This document shows positions 10,703-22,700 of a stretch of DNA of 64,000 nucleotides, piece by piece. Position 1 is the first letter of the stretch, and every line of letters begins with the position of its first letter. The translations under genes and the position numbers were made by a program. The notes under the pieces were generated by a model that was given only the letters and a program-made list of their open reading frames with translations, was not told the DNA's origin and made no database searches. Source of the stretch: Holothuria scabra (Eukaryota > Echinodermata > Holothuroidea > Aspidochirotida > Holothuriidae); contig CM074187.1 in NCBI GenBank assembly GCA_037179385.1, positions 9,425,450 through 9,489,449 of the forward strand. The letters are read 5' to 3'.

Positions 10703-13700
10703 GTATTGTTACCAACTGATGTCTTTTCCTTGCATGAAGTTCATTTTTAAAGCAATGTTGTGAGTTTACAAAAAGGAAAAACATTAAATTATACTTCATC
10801 CTATCTTTCTCTTTATCCATGAAATTGCAGCAAGTGCATCCATGTATTGAAGAATACAAATCAAAACTGAAAACTGATAGTTATAATGTCTGGAACTAAC
10901 CTAAACAGCTTAAATGGATAAATTTTTGAAGGCCCTTTTTCAAAAACAGCCCTCATTATAGACCATTAAATAACTAACCTGGTGTTGAATATGCAATAGT
11001 ATCAAGGTGCCACATGGTTAAAAACATTCCATACCACTCAGACATGGCTATCCTCACTGTGCATCAGGCGCTCAATAACATTAACTTACTTGTGTACTCG
11101 CAAAATTGCTTTACTTTACTACTGAAAATGTCACTGTCTTCCACTCTTTGGTACTTACTGCTAACACTCTTCTAGCCTTCGTGTAGCCACAAACTCCTGA
11201 TTCTCTTACTATGTCGTTTATGTGAACTCTCATTGCACAGGCATTGTGAGAAAGTATGACGGCAGTGTGTACATACAGGGAGTTGTGGTATAAACGACAC
11301 ACACTAACGCTTGTCTTGTTCACTTGTGTTCGTTGTGCCAACTCGATCAGCTGTTTACACCTTCGTTCTGATTGGTCTGTTCAACACATGGCCCATGGGA
11401 GTTTGAATAATGTTTGTGTAGAGCATATTTTCTATTTCCTCAAGTTTAGACGTTATTTCCACAAGACTTTAAAGGCTGATGCCGGATTTTTCAGCATAGA
11501 CCTAACTTTTTCTCATTTATTGTTCAAATGGTCGTCTCAGACAAGTGACTTAAATTTTAAACTTTAATTTTTAATATATTTTCCTTTTTGCAATCTCACG
11601 GCATCCCTTTAAGTAAAATTGGGTGTATTGCACAAATTTTCACATTTTTGTTTGGCTAGATGGAGACTAGGGGAAAGTAATTTATCTAACCAGCCAGTAT
11701 GGGCAGTAGGGCATAAGAAATACAAGAAATAACTTTGCCCTTATTGAAAAGTCTGGCAGATTTTTATTTTGCTTCAGCTGTACAGATACCAATGTCTGTG
11801 GCTTCACACAAGAATTCTCTGTTGTCCTGTTTATTTTACATAACTGTACATAGACCCTTTTCCAAACAGCAATTGCAAAGGATTGTGGGATGGAATGTAG
11901 ACCTACAAGATGTTTTTGGCCACAGGTAAATGCCATTGACAAAATTACCATGTACCAAATCTATATCCCATAATCTTTTGTAATTGCTATTCGGAAAAGG
12001 GTCAATCCTCAACTTAAACATGTGTTGATCATAAATATTCAGTGGAAATGGCTGTAGCAAGTAAGTGTGATTCACATTTCAAGTGGCAAAGTCAATGGAG
12101 CTTTAGTGTGCAAATTGTCTTGCTCAAATTTCATATAAAGGCAGTTAATTCTCGTCCCAATCGACAGTTTTGTAGTAGTCTACAAAAATTCTCAGTTGGC
12201 ACTGCTCTTTGATTGACAACATGTTAAACAATGCAGCTCACTGAAGCTCATTTTACACAGCATGGACTGTACTATAAGTGTTCAGGTTACACATTGGGTT
12301 AATTGTATACTAACTCTTTTCTTATGAGTGTTGAAACTTGGTTTTCTGTGCTCTGTGATGTTTTGGATAAGCTTTTTGTAATCAATCACTCCTCAGGCTT
12401 TTCCTTTTCATTTTTTCATATTACTTCATAACATTTGTTAGTATGAATGAGTCTGAAATAAGATTTTGTGAAACTGAAACTGATATCCGTTGACAAATAA
12501 GATGCTCCCCCAAACTCCATCCAACAACTCTTTGTATTTAAATTTGGAGAAGGATCTATTGTCATAAAAGTCAGTGTTGATCCTCACCAGCTTCTTTTAG
12601 AGCAGTGCATACAAACCATAGAAGTTGGATCTCTGGGAAAGGTTCCAGACACAGGGATGCTCATTCTTTGTAAATGTGGTTTATTTTTTGGATTTTTCTT
12701 GTCAGCTGAAGGGGCTAAACATGTTTGAACACAAGAGCGGAATTGTTTCAGATTTTACTTACTTTCTCTGAATAACACACTTTTGTCAGCTGTGTTTGCT
12801 GACTTGTACTTGAAGATTGTCAGGTGATTCATGTGGCAAATTACTGTACCTTATGGCTGTCTGATGTATTGGTCTGTCATTTACTTTGCAAAGTCTATTG
12901 CTCAATTGCGCATATTTCTTTACTTGACTTTGACTTAATTCAGCCAGCAAACATTATTGGAAAGTCTAATTCATTTGGCAAACCATAGTACTGAGGGTGC
13001 CATCAATTCTTGCTATTTATAACAAAAATTAAAAACTAACTTATAATTAGTTTTTGCAATGTTTGTAGAGTGCCTCTTAAAAGTACAAGAACAGTAGCTC
13101 TATAGCGCTTCACATGATAGCACCAAATGTTTGTCAGGAAATTTTGCCAACTTATTTTACTCCGGGTGCTATGTGTCATTTCAGCTAGCTTTCTTTGATT
13201 AATGCACAAGGTCTGCTGTACTGTTACCAAGCACACATTCATGGACAAAAGAAAGAAACTTCGTTTTGATTGTAATCCCGTCCATAGAAACATCCCATTT
13301 TACAATCAACCTCACAGTTACATACTGTGGAGCCCACGATTTCTTAAAGATAGCTTGAACAGCTTGCATATTGACAACATTAGTGTTATGTAGGCTATAA
13401 TCGTTGGCTAAAAATTTCAGGAGGGGAGTAAGTTGGGACTAGAAGTGAGGGGTGAGGAGGGGGGTTGCAGACTGACAGTTCCATAGTCCATTTTCTATGT
13501 GGGGACACTAGATATAGGAAACAGAAAGAGAGTAGAGGGGAAAGAAAGGAAAAGAACCCCCCCCCCATCATTTGAAGGTTGTTATGTGCAGTATAACCAG
13601 TTAATCACATACATTAAAGATGTGCACTGCTCATAAAGACTGAATATATTATCATCCATTGTTAGTCATAACTCACTAGGCCTTTATCACTTGGTAAAAC

Positions 13701-16700
13701 CTCTAAAAGGAAGATTGTCTCCAGTACAGGAAACAAATGCAAAGCTTCAGGGAACAAAATTCAAATTATCTGCCAAGAGAAAGGTTACTCCTGAGCATTG
13801 GAAGTTGTTGTTGGAACCAAGAAACATTGAAACCACATTGCTGGCAAGTAAATATGCATACATGAATGTAGAAGGTACTGTAACTAGGGTTGAATGGTAT
13901 GCATACTTTATTTTTTTCAGTGACATTGGACATCAGATTAAACCAAGAATTGAGGCCTACATTCACTAAATTACTCTATTCAATGATCAAGTTAGTCAAA
14001 ATTTTCATTGGATTATGAGTAGTGTTATTTCTGAGCCTCCTGATTCATGTTAATAGCAGATCATTTCCTGCAAGTCTACAGTAAGTCAAGTTGTAAGTCA
14101 CTTTAGACAAGTGCGAGTCAAATCACAAATAATTTTTGGCAAGTATGAGTCTACTTACAAGTTACAAAAACCATGACTTGAGTCTGAGTGCCAATACTCT
14201 AGTGTGTGTCTTTTACATTGACCATTTTGCCCCACCCTGTCTGACTTATTTACTCTCAAACTCCATCTAACGTAACGTAATCTTAGTGTCTTTTTATGAC
14301 CAAATTAATCAAAAGTTACAATTTCAGAACCAGATCTTTCAGTTACACAGCTTCATATCTATGAAATTCCTCAGTGCCATCTGACATGAGTCACACTTTC
14401 ATTTTTAAAAGTAAACTTACAGTAAAACTTGTCTATATTTGTCTGCATTGCCTTGTTCTTAATATTTTATCTTTTACCTTGTTTTTCTTTTCATTTTTGT
14501 TTTGTGTTTATTTTGTGATGCACATTATTTAAATGTGTTTTTAGTATCTGTTGCTATAGAAATACCATTTTTCAAATAATTAAATTATTAAATTTAAATA
14601 GATATAATAAGATGGAAGTTGCATTTGCCTATCTGTTTGTCTAGCTGATACTGCTTAACACATTAATGTTGGTTTAAACCCCATCAAACTAATTAACTAA
14701 CAAATTTTTGATTGTTTAATACTTGAAATAAAAGTTCTGTATTTGCAGGCTCTTATACAGTAGTCATGCATCGGCATGGTAACATTTGTAACCTGGCAAC
14801 CCTGTCTCCAGGACTCCTTGGCTCCTTGTTAGTAGTGGTATAGTAATAAAATGTGATACATAAACATCCTTGCTTAAATGCACTCACATTTTCCATAAGA
14901 AAGGAGGATTTGTTTAGTATACTTTTTTTAGAATGTTTGCTTCAATGTCTAAATTTGGAGCACTCCTTCGTATTTGGTACACTGCATTTGTACAAGGAAA
15001 CTAATGGATAAATGACAATTAAGTGGATTAAAAAATGAATATTAGGTAAGTACTGCAGCTGCTCTAAATAATTTACAATCAAAAGAAATAATCTTTAGGT
15101 GTGGTGTCTTGTAAATTACCATTACCATTTCCAATCCTCCTAACCTACAGTACTTGCTTGTAAAACCACTCCCACAATTGTTTGAAACTCACCTTCATCC
15201 AGACATGATCTTAGTTTTAAATTGCTCAATTGCTCAAAGAACTGTGCCAATGGAGAATTTCTCCAGACTACTACAAAAATTGTAAATTGGGGTAAGAATT
15301 GACAAATTAACAGAATAAGCATGTAACTGTTAGGACTTCAGGAATTATATCACTTGGCACCCTTACCCTTGCTTAATCTTGTTCTTCGAAAACATCTTTC
15401 TACCTCAATCGCTAGATCAACTAGTATGTGATGCATTGTGAAAATGCCAATAAGAAGGTCCCTAACTTGAAATTCTTTTATCTTTTTCTTTTCATCCATC
15501 TTGCAAGATATACAGTATGAATCTTACACTTTGTGCCTTACAATTCACAATCAATGTAATTTCCCTTAATATCTTCATGGAGAACTTTATCACAACGTAC
15601 ATTGAGAATATGCTTAAAAGTTATCTGGAAATATGCCAAAAAAATGGTAAAATGATTGTAACAATGCTTATAGCAGATGATGCCACAAATTTATTTGAAC
15701 TCGAAGAAAATAATTTATTTAAACTGTCATTGACAGTGGTTTAGCTAAAAGTTTGGAGTAGAGCTGAAAACCTTTCCATGACAAAAGTTCAATCACTTCA
15801 GTCAGTTCAGTTTAAATAAAGGCAATTGTTCTAGGGTTACTTGGTTGTAAAATGGTCAGATTCTCTTTGAGGGGAAGGACAACAGTACCTGACAATAGAC
15901 CATGTACATTGACAACAAACTGACATCATGCTTTGGGAAGAACAATGGAACACATGGCCACATGCATAAGAATATGCCCTGCACCTGTAGCAGACAATGC
16001 ACGTATTCCACTTCTAGACAAATCAGCTGTCTGTATTTGCCTAGTTTGTTTTGCCCCCAAAGGAGGGCGTACTTTCCGCTCTGTGACATCATATGCACAA
16101 TATGCACAAGGTCAATAAGAACAAGGGAAACTGTCATTCAAAGTTTGATACTTGAATGGGAAAATTATGTTTTCATGTGTCTACTGTGGGACAAATATTA
16201 TTGTTGTGTCTTCTTCATTCCCTGGAACAGAGGAGCAAGAGTAGCTGAGATTGGTGCTGTCACTATGTGTCTGTATGAAAATATGGACATAACAATAGCA
16301 TTAACCCTTTACCGTTGTTTGGGTCCTTTTGGACCCATGCGGAGAGTTTGGCTGTCACCCATCTTAACTGCTTCACGCAGAGCTTGAAACTGCGCGTAGC
16401 TTCCCGAAAATTCGGCCTCAACAACGAGAGAGACAATGGTTTAAGGTCACAGGGTCAATGGCCTACGGAAGCCGATGCAGGACGGACTACGTCCGCTTTT
16501 CCGCCCACTCCCGAGGCGCGCAAATATGCCCAGATCGGAGCACAACGGTAAAGGGTTAATCTAAAATATCTGCACCACTCGGCTAAAGGGTTACGTGCAC
16601 ACACGCAGAGACAGTGGCATCAGCTTTGCAGTAAACACACTCCACAGGCTTATTTTAACCCTTTACCATTGTTTGGGTCCTTTTGGACCCATGCGGAGAG

Positions 16701-19700
16701 CTCGGCTGTCACCCATCTTTACTGCTTCACGCGGAGCTCGAAACTGCGAGGACGTTACCCGAAAATTCGGCCACAACAACGAGAGAGACAATTGTTTAAG
16801 GTCACAGGGTCAATGGCCTACGAATGCCGATCAGGGGCAGGCTATGTCCGCTTTTCCGCCCACTCCCAAGGCGCGCAAATATGCCCTGATCTAAGCACAA
16901 TAGTAAAGGGTTAATGGAGAAACACGAAAGAAAATTTTTGAACTCTAAGTCTCAGTTATTTTACTGTTACAGTTTTGAAAAAGGCAGCTAGCAGCATCAT
17001 AACTCTAATATGATCCTGTCATCACCTGGAAGGCCTGGGTTTTATTCCCAGGCCGAGTCATACCAAAGACTAAAAATGGACCCTACTGCCATTGTGTGCA
17101 GTGCTCCGCAAAAGCAATGGAATAGGGAAAACAAGCCAGTGAGCCACAACTGGAAAAAAGGCAGTGGCCGGCTCAACTTGAACCAGTAGGTTGGAAACGG
17201 GGCAGTAAAACTTCATCTTACTAACTTAAAGATTTTTTTAGATTGTTTGAAATTTTTCACCCATTTCCACTAATAAACCCATTGATGTTCGTGTCATATG
17301 CTGAACATGTACATATGATGAAACTGACAAGGTGATTTTGTTTGCTAGAAACGAATAGAATTTCCCCTTTCTGGTCCATTTAATATTCGTTTAAGGTTGA
17401 TTTATATTTTGTAAATGTTGCGTTGCACATACTGTAGCTGTTAGCAACCAGCAAGGCATGCCAGTTTTGTTCAATGTAGTCATTTTTATAGAGTGGAAAA
17501 AACAGATGACATTGCCTTGTTATTGCAGTTAAAGGTGTATTTTCATCATCCCAAACAGTTTCAATTCTCCCTACCTACTTACCTCTAGCCCCTCCCACAT
17601 TTATCTAAAACTCATCTTTATCCAAACACAATCCTAGTTTATTGTTTCATGGCTTGTCCCAGTAGCCATACAAGTCCATAATGTGTAATCAAGATTCAGT
17701 GCCTTTGCTGTGTAATTTAGCAATAAGCTATGATGCATTGTTTGAATGTGATGCCAATCAAAGAGCTGTACCAATTGAGAGTTTTGATGTAAGCATACTG
17801 AAACTGTAGTTTAGGGTGACAAATGACTGCCTTTAAATTCCCCCAAACTACCTGGATTGATCTTGGATTCCAGGATTTTAATATTTACATATATGACAGA
17901 GTGGACGGGAAAGAATTCAGTATAAGGTATTTCAATGTAACTCCATCCAGTACCACTTCTCTAGTTTGTGAATTGTGAAGACTTGTTTAACATTGCCTTG
18001 GAAGGTCAATCAATTTATTTAGCAATTTTAATTATCTTGACACTACAGTAAGTTATGTCTATGTGTTCAGTGCATTGGACTATAGCCGTGTTCCCATTTG
18101 ATCCAGGGAGGTGGATCTTGATCTACCGAGGTGGATCAAACACTAATGGGAACGCAGGTCAACAACACTCACTCAAGATCAAGATCCACCGATTTTGATC
18201 GACCGTTCGGGGTAGATCAGATCCACCGCGCTGGATCAAAGTTTGTAATGGGAACACATCGGTAGATCAAGTGACCCTGGATCTCCGGTTACACTCATGT
18301 ATGTTTTTATGCATGGCAGGCCGACTTGTAAACATTGGTGACCTTTTCGCGCTTGCGCAATGTATTCATAAAACACTTTTGATCTACCGCGCTCACTCAA
18401 ATGGGAACGCGGATCTCGATCAAGGTAACTGATGTTGATCCACCTCGGTAGATCAAGATCCACCTCCCTGGATCAAATGGGAACACGGCTAAAGTAGACT
18501 TCATTACTGCATGAGTGTAGACAAGGTCACAATATAACAGGTGGTAACATCTTAACTTTTATTTAAGATGCTGTATTCATAGTTATGTATAAAGGTCACA
18601 TTTTTACTGGGAGCTGAAAAAAGTGTCCTTGACATTGCCTCTTGAATTATTCAGTTTTAACTTTTCATAAATAAACATTCATGGTTGTGAACAGCTACTG
18701 TTCAATGAAACCTGCCTCTTATCTTAAATTGTTAGTGTGTTCATGTCTTTAGACTTTCCTTTCAAATTTATTAATGGTGGAGTGTGATATTGTCTGTGCC
18801 AGTTGCTTTTAGTAATCTAATTAGGACTTCTAGCAGGCACAAATAATATGTTGTCACCAGCATCATGACCATTAGGTGTACTGAAATGTTATGTATAGTA
18901 CAGGTCAAAACTAATCAGGAACATGTGGTTTTTTCCCCCTCGCTAAATTTGCAGGACAGTGCAGACAATCTTTTATTTAACAGCTGAGTGGCACTTTCCT
19001 AAGCCTCACAGTGATATAATGTGCTCTGACTGTTTTACTCAACCTGCTACACTGTATAATGGGACATGTGATGTTGCTCTAAGGTTATCACATCCATTTA
19101 AACTGATATTTACAATTAGTAATTGAAAACTGTTCATGCAACAGTACATTGTATGTTAAAAATATAGGTATACATTTTTCTGGTAGGTAAAGATCTGAAC
19201 AACATAGTTTAAACATTACTCCCATGGTTGTAACATCAGATAAAGTTGGTATTAAAAGAAGGGTGTAAGGTCATATCAAGTGTTCATATGTTATAGGGGT
19301 ATTCTTCTTAAGAATTTTTGTGAAATTTGTATTGAAATCTGATGTGTGTTTCTCAAGATATGAGCAGTGTGAAGTTGTCACATTTTCAACAAGAAATGAA
19401 CTTAAAGCATGCAAATATGACATCATATCCTTGCATTAATGGACAGTCTTTTGCTTTTCTTTAAACTTTACAGCCTATTTCCTCCTCAACAATCCCATGT
19501 TATCAGAATGTGATTGCAAATAGCTTGGGAACTTCACAGACTTGGCATTCCCCACAGGGAGGTCGGTCCTATTAACTTCAAGGTCAATAGAACAGACAGA
19601 AAAATCAAAGGGAAACAAAGCATTCCTTGTTAATGTGAGGAAGTGATGTAACCTCTGTTGCCCTCAAGCTCACTTTGAAACACAAATCTAGCAAATTCAT

Positions 19701-22700
19701 TTACTGATATCTCAAGGAAAAAAAAGTCGATTGTAATGGAAATTTCACCACACTGTGTAGATTTGGTTCCTCTTTCATATACATGAAACTAACCTTTTTG
19801 CTTATAATTCCCCTTTAAAGGTGTAAGACTGCATGACTTCTCTGAAGAGATACGATGTTGGATGTCTCAAAAAAGAAAATGGACAACAGGTGTCATTTGT
19901 TAATTGTTTGCAGTTGCACAGCAACACCAGTTTGTTTGCTCTGCATGTGTTCTCGTTTGGTATCTTCCATTGCATTTTATAAATTTTGTTGGAAAATTAT
20001 TTTTCAGGATGTTGGTCCAAAGCGAAAGAAAATCAATGCATTCAGTCCAACTGTTCATCTGGAGAACCAAGGTACAGAGGCGCCAACAAGACAGACAGAG
20101 TCTACTTTTGTTGCTGTGATGGGGATTACTGCAATGTTAATGTGACTGGTTACATCAAACCCCCAGAACCATCAACTCTTCCACCCAAACTACCTACACC
20201 AGGTAGGTTGACAGAAGGAAGTGAAAATTGTTCTTGTAAGGCTGATATTTCAGCCCTTAATGAGACTGTGAATGATGTCAAAATCAGTAGAACAAAAATG
20301 ATACCTCAGTAAATTGTATCATGTGTAGTACTTTTTGGTTTTACCGACATGTAAGGGTCCATGAAATGGTCAGGACAGTTGCAAATGATAACAGTGGCTA
20401 AGTTGAAACCTCATGACATTTCATTATTCAACTTTTTCTTTATTAAAATTGCAAAATTCACATTGTTGACAGAACTTACCCCTTGCTACATCTAAATTAG
20501 GGAATAATTTAGCATTCAAACTTTTCATAGCAGTTTTGAAGATTTTTGAGATCTGTCACACATTGTTTGTAAAAATGTAAGGGTTATGCACAAAAAATTG
20601 CAATGCGACACTGGATAAATTATTCCCTTTAAATTGCATATTACTCATATTTCGGACCTTACTCAGAGAAGTTCTAGCACCAGGAAGGTGGGGATTTTAA
20701 TTTTAAAAGAGTTTTTTCTCTTCAGAAAATCTTTCTCTTCTGCCTTTCATGTCAGAAAAATCATGGTGAACATTAATTACCCCAAACTGAATGAAAAATA
20801 TCGCATCACTGTAAACCTTGTATACACAGTCTCAGTTTTCATACTCTTCACCTCCCAGCATACCTACAGTGTACGCTGGTGTTCCCCACCTTGTCTTTAT
20901 GGTAACCATATGGGTTTAAGCAGGTGCCAAGTAGCCTCATGAATTGCTGTCATTACTAGTCACCAGACACTGAGGGTTGGTAATTTATGATAGATATGAT
21001 TTATGGTGCCATGGGACTTTCACTGAGGTAGTATGACAGTTAGGGTGTTGTGATATCAGGAAGTATGGAAGCAACTGTAAGAAGGGCACGACTGTAAGTA
21101 TATAAAATTATTAAGTCTGCCTTGCTCCTTCCCACCTCCTATTTACAAATGTAGTTCCCCTAATTGCCTGTAAGTCCATCTGGCCTAAGATTGTTTAGTA
21201 ATAATGATAGCACCCTTCCTATTTCCATCTTGCCCAGCTTCAAGCAAGATGTGTTTTTTTGCTTCTGTTCAAAGTGGAATTATTTTGATCTGTACATCAA
21301 CAGGCCAGTTATGCTTACTTAGTTACTGAAGTTAATGCCATTCCAATATCCAGTTGTGCATGCAGAAATGACACTGTTATGAAGAAGGATTTGTTTTAAA
21401 CATCAAGGGCAGTCTTCCCAATTTATTTGGAAACAACAGCTAAATCTTACAATTTTCTTCTTATTACTCTTCTGAGTATCTTTCAAAATAGTTAAGGATT
21501 TCAATTTTGCATATTCTAAGTAAACCAAACAGTTACTCCTTGTGAATTTCACATATGAAGAGACAAAACATTGTTGTAAGGACTCCCAAGAACCAATTAT
21601 GAAACAGTACAGTCTACTATACATTCTCAGGTTCGGGTGACTGCATTGCCTCTATTTGGAAGAAGGGGGTCCAAGGTCTAGGGTTCTCTGCATGTTTCAT
21701 ATCATACTTAAGGATAATTGAGGTTAGTCAGTTAATTCTCCAACAAATTATCATATTTCACATTTTAACCTTTTTGCTGTGGGCCTTGTACCAACCTTTT
21801 GTACATGTCCGGTGAATATTTGATTTAAAAAGTGTTTGTTGACCGGCCATTTTGGAGAACCAAGTTTCACAACTTTTTTGGTACTTTTTACAATGTGGCA
21901 CATAAAGTGTTTGGAATTTAATGCAAATAAACCTTTTGCTTTTGAAATTGCTGAGAAGAAATTTAGCTGCAGTCTTTTGAACAAGCTTCATATATATTTT
22001 AAGAATTGCCTGCCCATCAGAAAATGAATTGATTTAAGAGCTTATGGTTAGAGATTTTCTGATCATGTCTTTTTAAATTACATCGCAGACATATACTTAC
22101 CCCTCGCTACATCTAAATTGCATGAATCCCCGCGCACCGCGTGCTGCCCGGAAAAGTTCTAGCACAGCGCTCCCATGTCACCCTGATCGACCCTTGACTC
22201 GTCCTCATTTCTCTTCCGCCGCAAAAGCTGCCAGGAGGTTTTCTGAGCTCGATAGAAAAACAAGCTGTTTCACCATTTCGCCTGTATTTTCACGCTAAGT
22301 GTCTTTTCATATTTGCTCTATTATCGTTTTGCCTGTTTTTCCCACCTACCTTTCTCCTTGCGAGGTTCGGCCCTCCTCTCCGGTTCGTCCGGATAGGTTT
22401 CTTATTCCTTTTGTTGCTTGGCCTTTTGGACCTAAATTGTTGAAGGTAAGAGTTTTAATATGTATCACCAGGGATTCTGCCAGAAATACTAAAAGAGGGG
22501 AGGGGGTGGATTGGTTTTTCTCTAAACCCAAAGCCCAAGTTGGTTCTGTCCCAGGTAAAAGTTACAAGTGATTTCAGGGGACAAAAGCTTGCTGTAAAGC
22601 CCCTGTTAGTGTAAGGTACAATATGAAGGTTTTTAAATGCCATTTATTTGTGTAAGTTTAAACGTTGCTGAAAAAAGAAACCAACATTTTGACTTTTTTT

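Larger units (their letters stand above)
10703..20007 (+). other. BMPR2: BMPR2 intron 2
   Basis: A 9.3-kb intron without supported exons. Recognised contents: palindromic MITE 11853-12003, fragments of the ~300-bp TTAA MITE (12140-12305, 15112-15305), twin CCCTTTAC MITEs (16305-16555, 16659-16910), SINE (17025-17222), full MITE (17533-17832), TA-flanked GGATC element (18085-18489) and a weak fold-back at about 19293-19816. The 11070-11480 stretch is locally richer in CpG, contains ATTGGT, and may be transposon-derived. I see nothing specific in 12310-15110. Confidence 0.8.

Noticed and set aside
15902..16387. 161-codon frame
   Set aside because: It runs into a piggyBac-like MITE, has no recognisable motif, and is overlapped by frames on the other strand.
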